Virus record (IMG/VR): IMGVR_UViG_3300008113_000478
Location: 1 to 31,969 of that record
Reading direction: 5' to 3' (one strand)
DNA length: 31,969 bases
From: a virus
Shown in pieces: positions 20,496-29,395 of the stretch; position 1 is the first letter of the stretch; every line of letters starts with the position of its first letter. The translations under genes were made by a program, and so were the position numbers. Under the pieces are notes generated by a model. The model was not told the DNA's origin. It ran no database searches and was given only the letters and a program-made list of their open reading frames with translations.

Positions 20496-21370
20496 TGCCG
20501 GGGGGTGGGATCATCATTGTGATGACCCGTTGGTCGCTGTTAGACCTGACTGGGCGCCTGATTGACTACCAAGCTAGGAATCCAGAAGCAATTCCGTGGG
20601 AAATTGTAGAGTTGCCGGCCATCCTGAACGATGGGGGAGAAGATGAGAAGTCTCTTTGGCCAGAGCAGTGGCCGCTTGAGGCATTGAAATCCACAAAAGC
20701 ATCCATTGACCCACGGTATTGGAACGCGCAGTACATGCAGCAGCCCACGGCGGAGAACTCGGCCATCGTCTCACGCAAGATGTGGCGTATTTGGGAGCCT
20801 GAAGACCCGCCAAAGTGCGAATACATCATTCAGTCGTGGGATACGGCGTTTGAAACCAAGAACAACTCTGACTATTCCGCCTGTACAACGTGGGGCATCT
20901 TCTACAACGAGGAAGAGAATGACTCGCCCCAGCTAATACTGCTGGATGCGTTTAAAGATCGCATGGCGTTTCCCGAACTCAAGCAAGTTGCGCTCAAACA
21001 CTACAGAGAGTGGGAACCAGACGCGTGCATTGTGGAGAAGAAGGCCGCTGGCGCACCACTGCTTCAGGAACTGAGGGCAATGGGAATCCCAGTTCAAGAG
21101 TTCAGCCCGTCAAGGGGCAACGACAAGACAGTGCGTGTCAACGCAGTTGCGGATTTATTCAGCAGTGGTAAAGTCTGGGCACCCGACACACGCTGGGCAC
21201 GGGAAGTAATTGAAGAGATGGCGGCTTTCCCCGTTGGAGAGCACGACGACTTCGTGGATACGACCACACAGGCGCTGCTACGCTTTAGGCAAGGCGGTTT
21301 TATTTCTTTGGACACGGACGAGAAAGACGAATCCGAAATCTTTCGCCGTAAGACACACGCATACTACTAG
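20495..21370 (+). CDS. terL: Terminase large subunit, nuclease half (split gene)
   Basis: Starts at ATG 20495 inside the TGATG junction (a TTG at 20492 is also possible) and reads MPGGGIIIVMTRWSLLDLTG, including the TRW coupling motif. Later come the acidic residues of the RNase H-like nuclease: IIQSWDTAFETKN, CIVEKKAAGAPLL and VGEHDDFVDTTTQAL. This matches the C-terminal half of a TerL that cuts concatemeric DNA during packaging. The frame is shifted by two relative to the ATPase half, and the linker between DVKS and LMPGGG appears to be missing. Confidence 0.85.
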   Translation: MPGGGIIIVMTRWSLLDLTGRLIDYQARNPEAIPWEIVELPAILNDGGEDEKSLWPEQWPLEALKSTKASIDPRYWNAQYMQQPTAENSAIVSRKMWRIWEPEDPPKCEYIIQSWDTAFETKNNSDYSACTTWGIFYNEEENDSPQLILLDAFKDRMAFPELKQVALKHYREWEPDACIVEKKAAGAPLLQELRAMGIPVQEFSPSRGNDKTVRVNAVADLFSSGKVWAPDTRWAREVIEEMAAFPVGEHDDFVDTTTQALLRFRQGGFISLDTDEKDESEIFRRKTHAYY

Positions 21371-21378
21371 GAATACAC

Positions 21379-23883
21379 ATGGCAACGAATATCGACAAAG
21401 CGCTGTACCAACAACCCGTGGGCATCGATGCGCTGGGCGAACAAGAGTCACCCATTGAAATTGAGATTGTTGACCCTGAAGAAGTAACCATTGGTGTGGA
21501 CGGGATGGAGATCTCAATTGGCAAGGGTGATTCAGAGGAAGAAGGTTTTGATGACAACTTAGCCGAGTACATGGACGATGGTGCCTTGCAGTCGATGGGC
21601 GGCGACTTGATGGCGGACATTGACCAAGACAAGCAGTCACGCAAAGAGTGGGAGAAGACCTACGTTGACGGGTTAAAGCTGCTGGGTCTTCAGATAGAGG
21701 AGCGCACTGAGCCATGGCAAGGCGCTTGCGGCGTGTTCCACCCCATGATTACAGAAGCCGTTGTGCGCTTCCAAGCCGAGACAATTACCGAGACGTTCCC
21801 AGCCCAAGGGCCTGTGCGCTCTAAGATTATTGGTAGAGACACGCCTGAGAACCAAGAGATCGCAGCCAACGTCGAAGAGGACATGAACTACGAGTTGACG
21901 GAAGTCATGACTGAGTACCGCTCTGAGCATGAGCGCATGCTGTGGTCACTGCCAGCTACAGGTTCAGCGTTTAAGAAGGTGTACTACGACCCCAGTTTGG
22001 GACGTCAGGTATCCATGTTTATTCCAGCAGAAGACATGTTGCTCCCATACGGCGCGACAGATCTGGACACTTGCTACCGCGTCACGCACGTCATGCGCAA
22101 GACCAAGAACGAGATTGTCAAACTCCAGCAAGCTGGGTTCTATCTGGACATCGACCTGCCTGATGCGCCCAAAGACCGTACTGACATTCAGAAAGCCAAG
22201 GACAAAGAGACTGGCTTTAATGATCTGAACGACGACCGCTACACAATCTATGAGTGCCATGTGGACTTGAACCTTGAAGGTTACGAGGACATGACTGAGG
22301 ACGAAGACGGTGAGGAAGAAGAGACCGGCATCATGTTGCCGTACGTTGTCACCATCATCAAAGGCACAAACGACATCCTGTCAATCCGCCGTAACTGGAA
22401 CGAAGACGATGAACTCAGACTCAAGCGCCAGCACTTTGTGCACTATCAGTACATCCCCGGCTTTGGAGCATATGGTTTTGGACTCTTCCACCTTATCGGT
22501 GGTTTTGCCAAGTCAGCCACTAGCCTTATGCGTCAGTTGGTCGACGCAGGAACGTTATCTAACCTTCCGGGTGGACTCAAGTCAAGGGGTTTGCGAATCA
22601 AAGGCGATGACACACCAATCGCCCCCGGTGAGTGGAGAGACGTTGACGTAGCCTCTGGCAACATCCGTGACAGCATACTGCCGCTTCCATACAAGGAGCC
22701 AAGCGCAACGCTGTTCAACTTGATGCAGACCATCGTTGATGAAGGCCGCCGCTTTGCCGCGACTGCTGACATGAAGGTGTCTGACATGAGCGCCAACGCG
22801 CCTGTCGGTACAACGCTAGCTCTCTTAGAGCGTCAATTAAAGGTGATGACTGCGGTGCAGGCTCGTGTGCACTTTGCATTGAAGCAAGAGTTAAAGCTCT
22901 TGAAGAACATCATCCGCGACTACACCGATCCAGACTACACATACGATCCTGAGTACGGCTCACGTAAAGCAAAGAAGACTGACTACGACAAGGTTGACAT
23001 CATCCCCGTGTCAGATCCTAACGCGGCTACCATGAGCCAGCGCGTAATCCAGTACCAAGCTGTGATTCAGATGGCGCAGATGGCTCCGGACATTTACAAC
23101 TTGCCAGAACTTCACCGTGGTATGTTAAACGTCTTGGGCATCAAGAACGCAGAAAAGCTTGTGCCAATTGAGGACGATCAGAAGCCGACAGATCCTGTGC
23201 AAGAGAATCAGAACGCGCTCAAGGGCACGCCACTCAAAGCGTTCCTGCATCAAGACCACGCTTCACACATTCAAGTGCACATGATGCTGTTGCAAGATCC
23301 CCAGATCCAGCAGTTCATTGGACAGAACCCACAGGCCCCCAAGATCATGGGTGCAATTACTGCACACATTGCAGAGCACGTTGGCTATCAGATGCGTCAG
23401 AAGATCGAGCAGCAGTTGGGTATGCCTCTGCCTCCCGAAGACGAGAAGTTGCCACCGCAGATTGAGATTGCCTTGTCCGGCATGATGGCGCAAGCCGCGC
23501 AACAGGTAATGCAACAAGCGCAGGCCAAAGCCGCACAGCAACAAGCCCAGCAGCAAGCGCAAGATCCGATTGTGCAGATGCAGATGCAAGAGTTGCAACT
23601 AAAGCAACAAGAATTGGAATTAAAGAAACAGAAGATCATGATGGACGCCGCAGCCAAAGCGGATGCCCAGCAGTTGAAAGAACAAGAAGTCAGTGGTCGC
23701 TTAGAACTCGACGCCCTCAAAGTGGGTGCACAAATTAAAGAGTCCCAAGCTAAAACCCAGTTTGACCAAGAACGTGCCGGTGTCCAAATGGGCACTGACA
23801 TTGCAAAGAGCAAAGCCCAAATGGAATTGCAAGCGCGAACTGCTGCGCTTCAAAATAGCAGGAACCAAGGTTCTAGAAAATGA
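21379..23883 (+). CDS. Portal protein (834 aa)
   Basis: A very long portal, as in podophages of this kind. It opens with a flexible acidic region, followed by EERTEPWQGACGVFHPMITE, ATGSAFKKVYYDPSLGRQVS, and PGFGAYGFGLFHLIGGFAKS. The C-terminal third is Gln/Ala-rich and coiled (QQAQQQAQDPIVQMQMQELQ), like the barrel or crown helices of large portals. Position after terminase and before scaffold and capsid supports the call. It would form the dodecameric DNA gate at the capsid vertex. Confidence 0.85.
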   Translation: MATNIDKALYQQPVGIDALGEQESPIEIEIVDPEEVTIGVDGMEISIGKGDSEEEGFDDNLAEYMDDGALQSMGGDLMADIDQDKQSRKEWEKTYVDGLKLLGLQIEERTEPWQGACGVFHPMITEAVVRFQAETITETFPAQGPVRSKIIGRDTPENQEIAANVEEDMNYELTEVMTEYRSEHERMLWSLPATGSAFKKVYYDPSLGRQVSMFIPAEDMLLPYGATDLDTCYRVTHVMRKTKNEIVKLQQAGFYLDIDLPDAPKDRTDIQKAKDKETGFNDLNDDRYTIYECHVDLNLEGYEDMTEDEDGEEEETGIMLPYVVTIIKGTNDILSIRRNWNEDDELRLKRQHFVHYQYIPGFGAYGFGLFHLIGGFAKSATSLMRQLVDAGTLSNLPGGLKSRGLRIKGDDTPIAPGEWRDVDVASGNIRDSILPLPYKEPSATLFNLMQTIVDEGRRFAATADMKVSDMSANAPVGTTLALLERQLKVMTAVQARVHFALKQELKLLKNIIRDYTDPDYTYDPEYGSRKAKKTDYDKVDIIPVSDPNAATMSQRVIQYQAVIQMAQMAPDIYNLPELHRGMLNVLGIKNAEKLVPIEDDQKPTDPVQENQNALKGTPLKAFLHQDHASHIQVHMMLLQDPQIQQFIGQNPQAPKIMGAITAHIAEHVGYQMRQKIEQQLGMPLPPEDEKLPPQIEIALSGMMAQAAQQVMQQAQAKAAQQQAQQQAQDPIVQMQMQELQLKQQELELKKQKIMMDAAAKADAQQLKEQEVSGRLELDALKVGAQIKESQAKTQFDQERAGVQMGTDIAKSKAQMELQARTAALQNSRNQGSRK

Positions 23884-24080
23884 TTCAAGAATTCGCACGC
23901 GTATTGCGCGACAAAATACGCACTGACATGAACAACTACGCCGACGACATCGCCGGTGGAGCATGTCGAACATTCGATGAATATCAAAAACTCTGCGGGA
24001 TTATTTCGGGTCTAGCCCTTGCAGAGCGTTATCTCCTTGACCTGCAGCAGAAAGTTGAAGAATCACATGATCGAGACTGA
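23880..24080 (+). CDS. Small phage protein (66 aa)
   Basis: A helical protein with MIQEFARVLRDKIRTDMNNY and AERYLLDLQQKVEESHDRD. Its ATG overlaps the portal stop (ATGA). It overlaps the following gene by 14 bp. Small head genes of this type often sit between portal and scaffold; no function can be read from it. Confidence 0.7.
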   Translation: MIQEFARVLRDKIRTDMNNYADDIAGGACRTFDEYQKLCGIISGLALAERYLLDLQQKVEESHDRD

Positions 24081-24513
24081 ATCAGGATTGATTTTGCCCC
24101 CCGGTATTTCGTTGCCGCCACACATCCAGCCAGTAGAACAGCCTGACGAAGATGATGATAACGATACAAAAGCAGGTGCACTGCCATCCCCAACAGGGTG
24201 GAAGTTACTTTGCGTAGTGCCTGAAGTTGAAGCAAAGATTGCAGGCACATCACTGGATCTCGTGAGAGATTCAGCCACTATGCGTCAAGAAGAACACGCC
24301 ACCACGGTGCTGTTTGTATTGCGTGTAGGCCCCGATGCGTACAAAGACACCGCCAAGTTTCCTAACGGAGCATGGTGTAAAGAGGGCGACTTTGTGTTAG
24401 TACGTACTTACTCCGGCACAAGATTCAAAATCTTTGGCAAGGAGTTCCGTCTCATCAACGATGACCAAGTTGATGCTGTTGTGCTAGACCCTCGCGGCCT
24501 GACCCGCGCTTGA
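24067..24513 (+). CDS. GroES-like co-chaperonin-type protein (148 aa)
   Basis: Start at ATG 24067 (MIETESGLILPPGISLPPHI), since the longer frame lies inside the preceding gene. After an acidic linker (EQPDEDDDNDTKAG), the segment GWKLLCVVPEVEAKIAG, followed by VLFVLRVGPDAYKD, KEGDFVLVRTYSGTRFKIFG and RLINDDQVDAVV, follows the strand order of GroES-type chaperonin 10: VGxG-like turn, GDxV, YSG and an acidic DD before the last strand. It would help fold the capsid protein with host GroEL. Family assignment is moderate. Confidence 0.6.
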   Translation: MIETESGLILPPGISLPPHIQPVEQPDEDDDNDTKAGALPSPTGWKLLCVVPEVEAKIAGTSLDLVRDSATMRQEEHATTVLFVLRVGPDAYKDTAKFPNGAWCKEGDFVLVRTYSGTRFKIFGKEFRLINDDQVDAVVLDPRGLTRA

Positions 24514-24523
24514 AAGGAAGAAC

Positions 24524-25474
24524 ATGGCTGAACCATACAAGTTCCCCGACGAAATTGAAGAGAAGAAGACGGCTGACGTCGAATTCGAGATTGAAGGGGC
24601 GGAAGAAGTAGAGATTGAAATCGAAGACGACACGCCTGAACGTGACAGGGGCCGCAAGCCGCTAGACCGTGAAGTTGCTGATCCAACCGATGAAGAGATC
24701 GAGTCTTACTCTGACAAAGTTAAAGGACGCATTAAAGAATTGACCCACGCCCGTCACGACGAGCGCCGTGTCAAAGAAGCTACGATGCGTGAGAAACAAG
24801 AGCTGGAGCGTCTAGCACAGCAGTTAATTCAGGAAAACAAACGCCTGAAGCAAAACGTTTACACAGGACAGGAAGCCATCATTGAGGGGGCCAAAGGTAA
24901 GGCTGAATCAGAGTTGGCCATAGCCCGCAGTAGACTTAAAGCAGCACAAGAAGCTTTTGATACAGACGCCATCCTTGACGCCCAAGAAGCTGTGATGGAT
25001 GCAAAGATAAAAGTTGAACAAACAAAAAATTATCGTCCTACCCCTTTACAGGAAGAAAAATTTGATGTACAAACTCAACAAACCCAGCCTGCAAAGGCTG
25101 AACCGGACGAAAAAACTCTGCGCTGGCAGGCAAAAAACCAGTGGTTCGGACAACAAGGGTTTGAAGAATATACCAGCTACGCACTAGGGCTGCATCAAAA
25201 ACTAGTCACAAACGGAGTGGATCCCCGCTCTGCTGAATACTTCGATCAAATTGATGGTCGCATGAAGTCAACGTTTCCTGATTTGTTCGGGCAAACAACT
25301 GACAAGCCAAGGTCTGGTGAGGCTCAAAAGCGACCTACGACAGTGGTGGCCTCTGTATCTCGTTCTACGAGTGCAGGAAAAATTAAGCTAACTCAAACGC
25401 AAGTAGCGTTAGCGAAAAAATTTGGTTTAACCCCGCAGCAATATGCTGCACAAGTAGCGAAACTGGAGAGTTGA
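24524..25474 (+). CDS. Scaffolding protein (316 aa)
   Basis: Strongly acidic at the N-terminus (EEVEIEIEDDTPERDRGRK), then an extended coiled coil (about 75-160; KQELERLAQQLIQENKRLKQ), a Gln-rich linker and a basic C-terminal helix. Length, charge profile and position just before the capsid genes are those of a capsid scaffold, which binds the capsid protein with its basic tail and is released after assembly. It has AAGGAAGAAC upstream of the ATG. Confidence 0.8.
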   Translation: MAEPYKFPDEIEEKKTADVEFEIEGAEEVEIEIEDDTPERDRGRKPLDREVADPTDEEIESYSDKVKGRIKELTHARHDERRVKEATMREKQELERLAQQLIQENKRLKQNVYTGQEAIIEGAKGKAESELAIARSRLKAAQEAFDTDAILDAQEAVMDAKIKVEQTKNYRPTPLQEEKFDVQTQQTQPAKAEPDEKTLRWQAKNQWFGQQGFEEYTSYALGLHQKLVTNGVDPRSAEYFDQIDGRMKSTFPDLFGQTTDKPRSGEAQKRPTTVVASVSRSTSAGKIKLTQTQVALAKKFGLTPQQYAAQVAKLES

Positions 25475-25475
25475 A

Positions 25476-25931
25476 ATGGCTGAAACAATTGACCGCTCAA
25501 ATCGTGATTTAAAGTCACGCGAAAAATCTGTTCGTGCAGTATACGTACCGCCGACAAACTTGCCTGATCCAACGCCTGAACCGGGTTATGTGTATCGCTG
25601 GGTAGCGACGCATGTTCTGGGACAGTCGGAAGTAACCAATGTGTCACGCAGAATGCGTGAAGGTTGGGTGCCGGTGAAGGCAGATGACCATCCGGAATTG
25701 ATGCTGTTGGGTAACGAAAAAACTGGGAATGTGGAAATTGGTGGACTCATGCTTTGCAAGATGTCTGCTGAAAAAGCAAGAGCCCGGGATGAGTACTATG
25801 ACCAACAAGCGCAAAACCAGATGGAATCAGTTGACAATAGCTTCATGCGACAAAATGATCCGCGCATGCCGTTGTTTGCCGACCGCAAGTCGTCTTCAAC
25901 GCGTGGTGGATTTGGTTCTGGTTCTAAATAA
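25476..25931 (+). CDS. Head-associated protein of unknown function (151 aa)
   Basis: Basic at the start (ETIDRSNRDLKSREKSVRAV), then a folded core YVYRWVATHVLGQSEV and a C-terminal helix ending in a Ser/Gly tail (SSSTRGGFGSGSK). It lies between scaffold and the next head gene with one-base spacing. It could be a head maturation or internal head protein; I cannot say which. Confidence 0.65.
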   Translation: MAETIDRSNRDLKSREKSVRAVYVPPTNLPDPTPEPGYVYRWVATHVLGQSEVTNVSRRMREGWVPVKADDHPELMLLGNEKTGNVEIGGLMLCKMSAEKARARDEYYDQQAQNQMESVDNSFMRQNDPRMPLFADRKSSSTRGGFGSGSK

Positions 25932-25947
25932 ACTTAGGAGTCCTTAA

Positions 25948-26568
25948 ATGGCATCTACCGCTTCTCCCTACGGCCTTCGCGCCGTAAACGAGTTGGGCGG
26001 CCTACCATATGCTGGTAGCACCCGTACCTTCTTGATCGACCCTGCGGGTTACAACACGAACATTTTTAATGGTTCGATTGTTGCAATCAATACGTCTGGT
26101 TACATCAACATCGTCACCACAAATGGCGATAACAGCACACCGTTCCCCGCAGGTACTATCGGCGTTTTCGTCGGTTGCTCCTTTGTGAACGCCCAAGGTC
26201 AAACTATGTACTCACAGTACTACCCTGCCAACACAGCTTCTGTGCAAGGCTCGGCCATTACTGCGTACGTAATTGATGACGACCGCGCTGTCTTCCAAGT
26301 GCAAGCTGCCGGTACTCTGGCACAAACTGCCTTGGGCATGAACGTGTTCTTGAACGCTGTTCAAAGCACTTCTACAGGTTCTACAACCACCGGCAATTCC
26401 AATACGGCTGTTAGCATTTCTGCTGCCGCCACATCTGGTTATGCCTTCCGTGTTGTCGGTTTTGCAGACGTTCCCGGATTCTCAACTGTTGGCGACGCCT
26501 TCACTGACATCTTGGTCAAGTTCAATCCCGGCGCACATTCATACAGCAACGCCACCGGCGTGGCATAA
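25948..26568 (+). CDS. Head decoration or minor head protein (206 aa)
   Basis: Rich in Thr, Ser, Gly and Ala with few charges, typical of surface-exposed beta proteins. It starts MASTASPYGLRAVNELGGLP and contains TSTGSTTTGNSNTAVSISAA. It precedes the capsid gene by 13 bp with AGGAGTCCTTAA upstream. Decoration proteins that stabilise the capsid often occupy this place. The sequence is consistent but not diagnostic. Confidence 0.6.
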   Translation: MASTASPYGLRAVNELGGLPYAGSTRTFLIDPAGYNTNIFNGSIVAINTSGYINIVTTNGDNSTPFPAGTIGVFVGCSFVNAQGQTMYSQYYPANTASVQGSAITAYVIDDDRAVFQVQAAGTLAQTALGMNVFLNAVQSTSTGSTTTGNSNTAVSISAAATSGYAFRVVGFADVPGFSTVGDAFTDILVKFNPGAHSYSNATGVA

Positions 26569-26581
26569 GGAGTAACTAACC

Positions 26582-27511
26582 ATGGCAATTTCACGCGCAC
26601 AACTACTTAAAGAGTTGCTCCCCGGTCTGAACGCTTTGTTCGGTATGGAATACGCTCGCTACGGCGAAGAGCACAAAGAAATCTACGAGACAGAGAAATC
26701 TGAGCGTAGCTTTGAAGAAGAGACAAAGCTTGCTGGCTTTGGTTCTGCTCCAGTCAAGAACGAGGGTTCAGCCATTGCGTATGACAACGCACAGGAAGCC
26801 TTCACAGCACGTTACAACCACGAGACTATCGCCCTTGGCTTCTCCATTACGGAAGAAGCTGTGGAAGATAACTTGTACGACAGCTTGTCTGCTCGTTACA
26901 CAAAGTCTTTGGCCCGTGCCATGTCTTACACCAAGCAAGTAAAAGCTGCTTCCGTTATCAACAACGGTTTTAGCGGTTCATACTTGGGCGGTGACGGCGT
27001 TTCTTTGTTCGGTGTTAACTCATCTAGCGCTCGCGTTGGTCACCCGCTCGTTAACGGTGGTGTGAACTTCAACAGCCCAACAGTTGGTGTTGACTTGAAC
27101 GAGACTTCATTGGAAAACGCTGTGATTCAGATTGCAGCTTGGACTGATGAGCGCGGTCTGTTGATCGCCGCCAAGCCACGCAAGATGGTGATTCCTCCAT
27201 CACTGATGTTCGTTGCTAAGCGTTTGCTTGACACTGAACTTCGTGTACAAACTTCTGACAACGACATCAACGCGTTGAAGCAGATGGGTGCAATCCCTGA
27301 AGGTTACACTGTTAACCACTTCTTGACCGACAGCAACGGCTGGTATTTGATTACCGATGTTCCTAACGGCATGAAGCACTTCGAACGTATCGCTTTGCAA
27401 AACAGCATGGACGGTGACTTTGATACAGGTAACGTTCGTTACAAAGCCCGTGAGCGTTATAGCTTCGGCTGGTCTGATCCTCTCGGTATGTGGGGTTCAG
27501 CAGGCGCTTAA
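26582..27511 (+). CDS. Major capsid protein, HK97-fold type (309 aa)
   Basis: A 309-residue protein opening AISRAQLLKELLPGLNALFG, with an early charged region (E-loop like), then KSLARAMSYTKQVKAASVIN (spine helix) and ERIALQNSMDGDFDTGNVRY near the end (P-domain). It is the last gene before a strong terminator, as high-copy capsid genes usually are. Length and order agree with phage capsids that need a scaffold and no cleaved delta domain. The HK97-like fold is the expected family; I have not tested it. Confidence 0.85.
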   Translation: MAISRAQLLKELLPGLNALFGMEYARYGEEHKEIYETEKSERSFEEETKLAGFGSAPVKNEGSAIAYDNAQEAFTARYNHETIALGFSITEEAVEDNLYDSLSARYTKSLARAMSYTKQVKAASVINNGFSGSYLGGDGVSLFGVNSSSARVGHPLVNGGVNFNSPTVGVDLNETSLENAVIQIAAWTDERGLLIAAKPRKMVIPPSLMFVAKRLLDTELRVQTSDNDINALKQMGAIPEGYTVNHFLTDSNGWYLITDVPNGMKHFERIALQNSMDGDFDTGNVRYKARERYSFGWSDPLGMWGSAGA

Positions 27512-27521
27512 TGCGTTTGTG

Positions 27522-27550
27522 AAAAGGGGGCTTGTGCCCCCTTTTCTTTT
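27522..27550 (+). terminator. Rho-independent terminator after the capsid gene
   Basis: AAAAGGGGGC and GCCCCCTTTT form a perfect 10-bp stem around TTGT, followed by CTTTT. It begins 11 bp after the capsid stop and would keep capsid expression separate from the downstream genes. Confidence 0.9.
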
Positions 27551-27598
27551 GGTGTATATTACAGACTGATGCACTTTACTTGTATGTAAGGACAAATC

Positions 27599-28117
27599 AT
27601 GGCAAATTCCACGTTTAACGGCCCAGTACGGTCGCAGAATGGCTTTCAATCCATTACCATTAACCCAACCACTGGCGCAGTTACAGTCGACGCTACGTTC
27701 GGTGCTACCACCAGCGTAACTAACCTGACTACTTCAAATCTGGTTTTTACCGATCAAAACCACCCAACAACTGCTGCAATTAACGCAACAGCTACGGCTA
27801 CCGCAGCGCAAGTTGCAACAGGCTACATTACTTCTACCTCAGCATCTCCTACGACTATTACGTTGCCTACAGGCACGTTGCTTGGTGCCGCTTTGGGTGC
27901 AAGCCGTGGTACTGTTTTAGAGTTGTATGTTGACAACACTGCTGGTGCAAGCACTGTAACTATTGCTGTTGCTACTAACGGTATTTTGTCTAGCGCTGCC
28001 GCTGACACTGCTGGTAGTTTTGGTGATTTGACAATTGCTTCTGGTGCAACTGGTATTGGTCGCTTCACCATCATGTTCTTTAGCGCAACAGCGTACGTGT
28101 TTACTCGTACCGCCTAA
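27599..28117 (+). CDS. Virion surface-type protein, Thr/Ala-rich (172 aa)
   Basis: Begins MANSTFNGPVRSQNGFQSIT and is mostly Thr, Ala, Ser, Gly in beta-type stretches (TTSVTNLTTSNLVFTDQ; TGTLLGAALGASRG). Such composition is usual for head-fibre or decoration proteins that lie outside the capsid. It is framed by terminators on both sides, so it is a single-gene transcript, presumably strongly expressed. AAGGACAAATC precedes its ATG. Confidence 0.7.
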   Translation: MANSTFNGPVRSQNGFQSITINPTTGAVTVDATFGATTSVTNLTTSNLVFTDQNHPTTAAINATATATAAQVATGYITSTSASPTTITLPTGTLLGAALGASRGTVLELYVDNTAGASTVTIAVATNGILSSAAADTAGSFGDLTIASGATGIGRFTIMFFSATAYVFTRTA

Positions 28118-28126
28118 TCAACCCAA

Positions 28127-28146
28127 GGGGCTTCGGCCCCGTTTTT
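28127..28146 (+). terminator. TTCG-tetraloop terminator
   Basis: GGGGC-TTCG-GCCCC followed by GTTTTT. The UUCG loop makes an unusually stable RNA hairpin. It lies just before the ribosome binding site of the next gene, so some readthrough is required to express that gene or another promoter exists. Confidence 0.9.
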
Positions 28147-28160
28147 AAAGGAGCTTGATT

Positions 28161-28646
28161 ATGACGATGCAATATGACGTAAAGTCGTATCACAACACCG
28201 CGTCAGGTTTGGCGGTGCCATACCGCACCCGTCTCAAAGGTGTGTTGATTTCCCCAACAACGTCTGTTGCATTTAACACCGTAATTGTTGATAATGTTAC
28301 GCAAACTGGCACGTATGACGTTCCCGGCTCAACCACTTGCACAGTAACAATCACCGCGCACGGTTTGACTACCGGGGATCGTGTGTATTTGGACTTTACC
28401 TCTGGCACAACCACAGATGACGCTTACACGGTGACGGTGCTGACTGCAAACACGTTTACGGTTACTGTGACATCCGCAACAACAAACGGTAATGTGACTA
28501 TGTACGCCAAGCTTTTGACCGAGATAGATTGCTCTAACGGCACATCTTTTTACACCTTAATTCCCGGCGAAGGTGTTTTGGCAACCACGGGAATTCGTGT
28601 GTTTTTGCCTTCAGCAAGCGTGACCTCAACTATTTTCTACGGATAA
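28161..28646 (+). CDS. Structural protein, tandem paralog 1 (161 aa)
   Basis: Starts at ATG 28161 (MTMQYDVKSYHNTASGLAVP), with AAGGAGCTTGATT upstream. A beta-rich, Thr-rich protein with an internal TITAHGLTTGDRVYLDFTSG motif that is shared with the following gene (TMTAHGLETGDRVFINFTSG), and the two share N- and C-termini (...TGTIYYG). Tail or head spike accessory proteins have this look. It may form a complex with its paralog. Confidence 0.75.
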   Translation: MTMQYDVKSYHNTASGLAVPYRTRLKGVLISPTTSVAFNTVIVDNVTQTGTYDVPGSTTCTVTITAHGLTTGDRVYLDFTSGTTTDDAYTVTVLTANTFTVTVTSATTNGNVTMYAKLLTEIDCSNGTSFYTLIPGEGVLATTGIRVFLPSASVTSTIFYG

Positions 28647-28655
28647 GGTGCGGCC

Positions 28656-29147
28656 ATGACAATGCAATATGACGTAAAATCCTATCACGCTTCTACCTCT
28701 GGTACAGCGGTGAGCTACCAGACACGACTGAAAAGTGTTGTGGTTACGTCTGGCACGGTTTCTGCGCGTACCTTTTCTATTTGCGATCCAACCGTAAACA
28801 AGTCAGGCACGTATGCACGTACATCTCCAAGTGGCGTGGTAACCATTACAATGACTGCACACGGGTTAGAAACAGGCGACCGAGTGTTTATAAACTTTAC
28901 TTCCGGTCTTGGTATTGACGCAGCGTTTGATGTGACAAAACTCACAGCAAATACTTTTACTGTGACAACTGCGTCAACTGCGACAACATCGGGTAATGTC
29001 ACAATGTATCCGGTAATTTTGTTGGAGGTGGACACCTACAACACTGTAGGCTTGCCAATTTTCATTCCCGGCGAAGGCATTCTTTGCGAGAATGGTATCT
29101 TCGTTGGTGTTGGCGGCAGTGTAACCGGAACAATCTATTATGGCTAA
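28656..29147 (+). CDS. Structural protein, tandem paralog 2 (163 aa)
   Basis: Paralog of the preceding gene: same start MTMQYDVKSYH, same AHGLxTGDRV core, same ending G-xTIYYG. The DNA of the first 30 bp is also nearly identical, so the copy is fairly recent at that end while the middle has diverged. It has GGTGCGGCC upstream rather than AAGGAG. Confidence 0.75.
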   Translation: MTMQYDVKSYHASTSGTAVSYQTRLKSVVVTSGTVSARTFSICDPTVNKSGTYARTSPSGVVTITMTAHGLETGDRVFINFTSGLGIDAAFDVTKLTANTFTVTTASTATTSGNVTMYPVILLEVDTYNTVGLPIFIPGEGILCENGIFVGVGGSVTGTIYYG

Positions 29148-29394
29148 GAGTCCAGCATGGCAGAGGAAAGAAGGCAAGTCCGAGAAGGGCGGCTTGAACG
29201 CCAAGGGCCGGGCTTCCTACAACAAGGCAAACCCCGGGAAGCCGGGACTGAAGCGTCCTCAACCAGAGGGCGGCAAACGCCGCGACTCTTTCTGCGCCCG
29301 TATGGAAGGCATGAAGAAAAAGCTGACCGGAGAGAAGGCCAAGAAAGACCCAAACTCCCGCATCAACAAGAGCCTTCGGGCTTGGAATTGCTGA
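29140..29394 (+). CDS. Small basic conserved-type phage protein (84 aa)
   Basis: Strongly basic and Gly/Asn-rich (MAKSPAWQRKEGKSEKGGLN; KGRASYNKANPGKPGLKRPQ; SRINKSLRAWNC). It matches the small basic proteins of cyanophages and related freshwater phages that have an SFCARM-like segment and a Leu-Arg-Ala-Trp-Asn-Cys ending. It overlaps its upstream gene by 8 bp. It may bind DNA in the virion; I recall the family but not a function. Confidence 0.7.
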   Translation: MAKSPAWQRKEGKSEKGGLNAKGRASYNKANPGKPGLKRPQPEGGKRRDSFCARMEGMKKKLTGEKAKKDPNSRINKSLRAWNC

Positions 29395-29395
29395 T

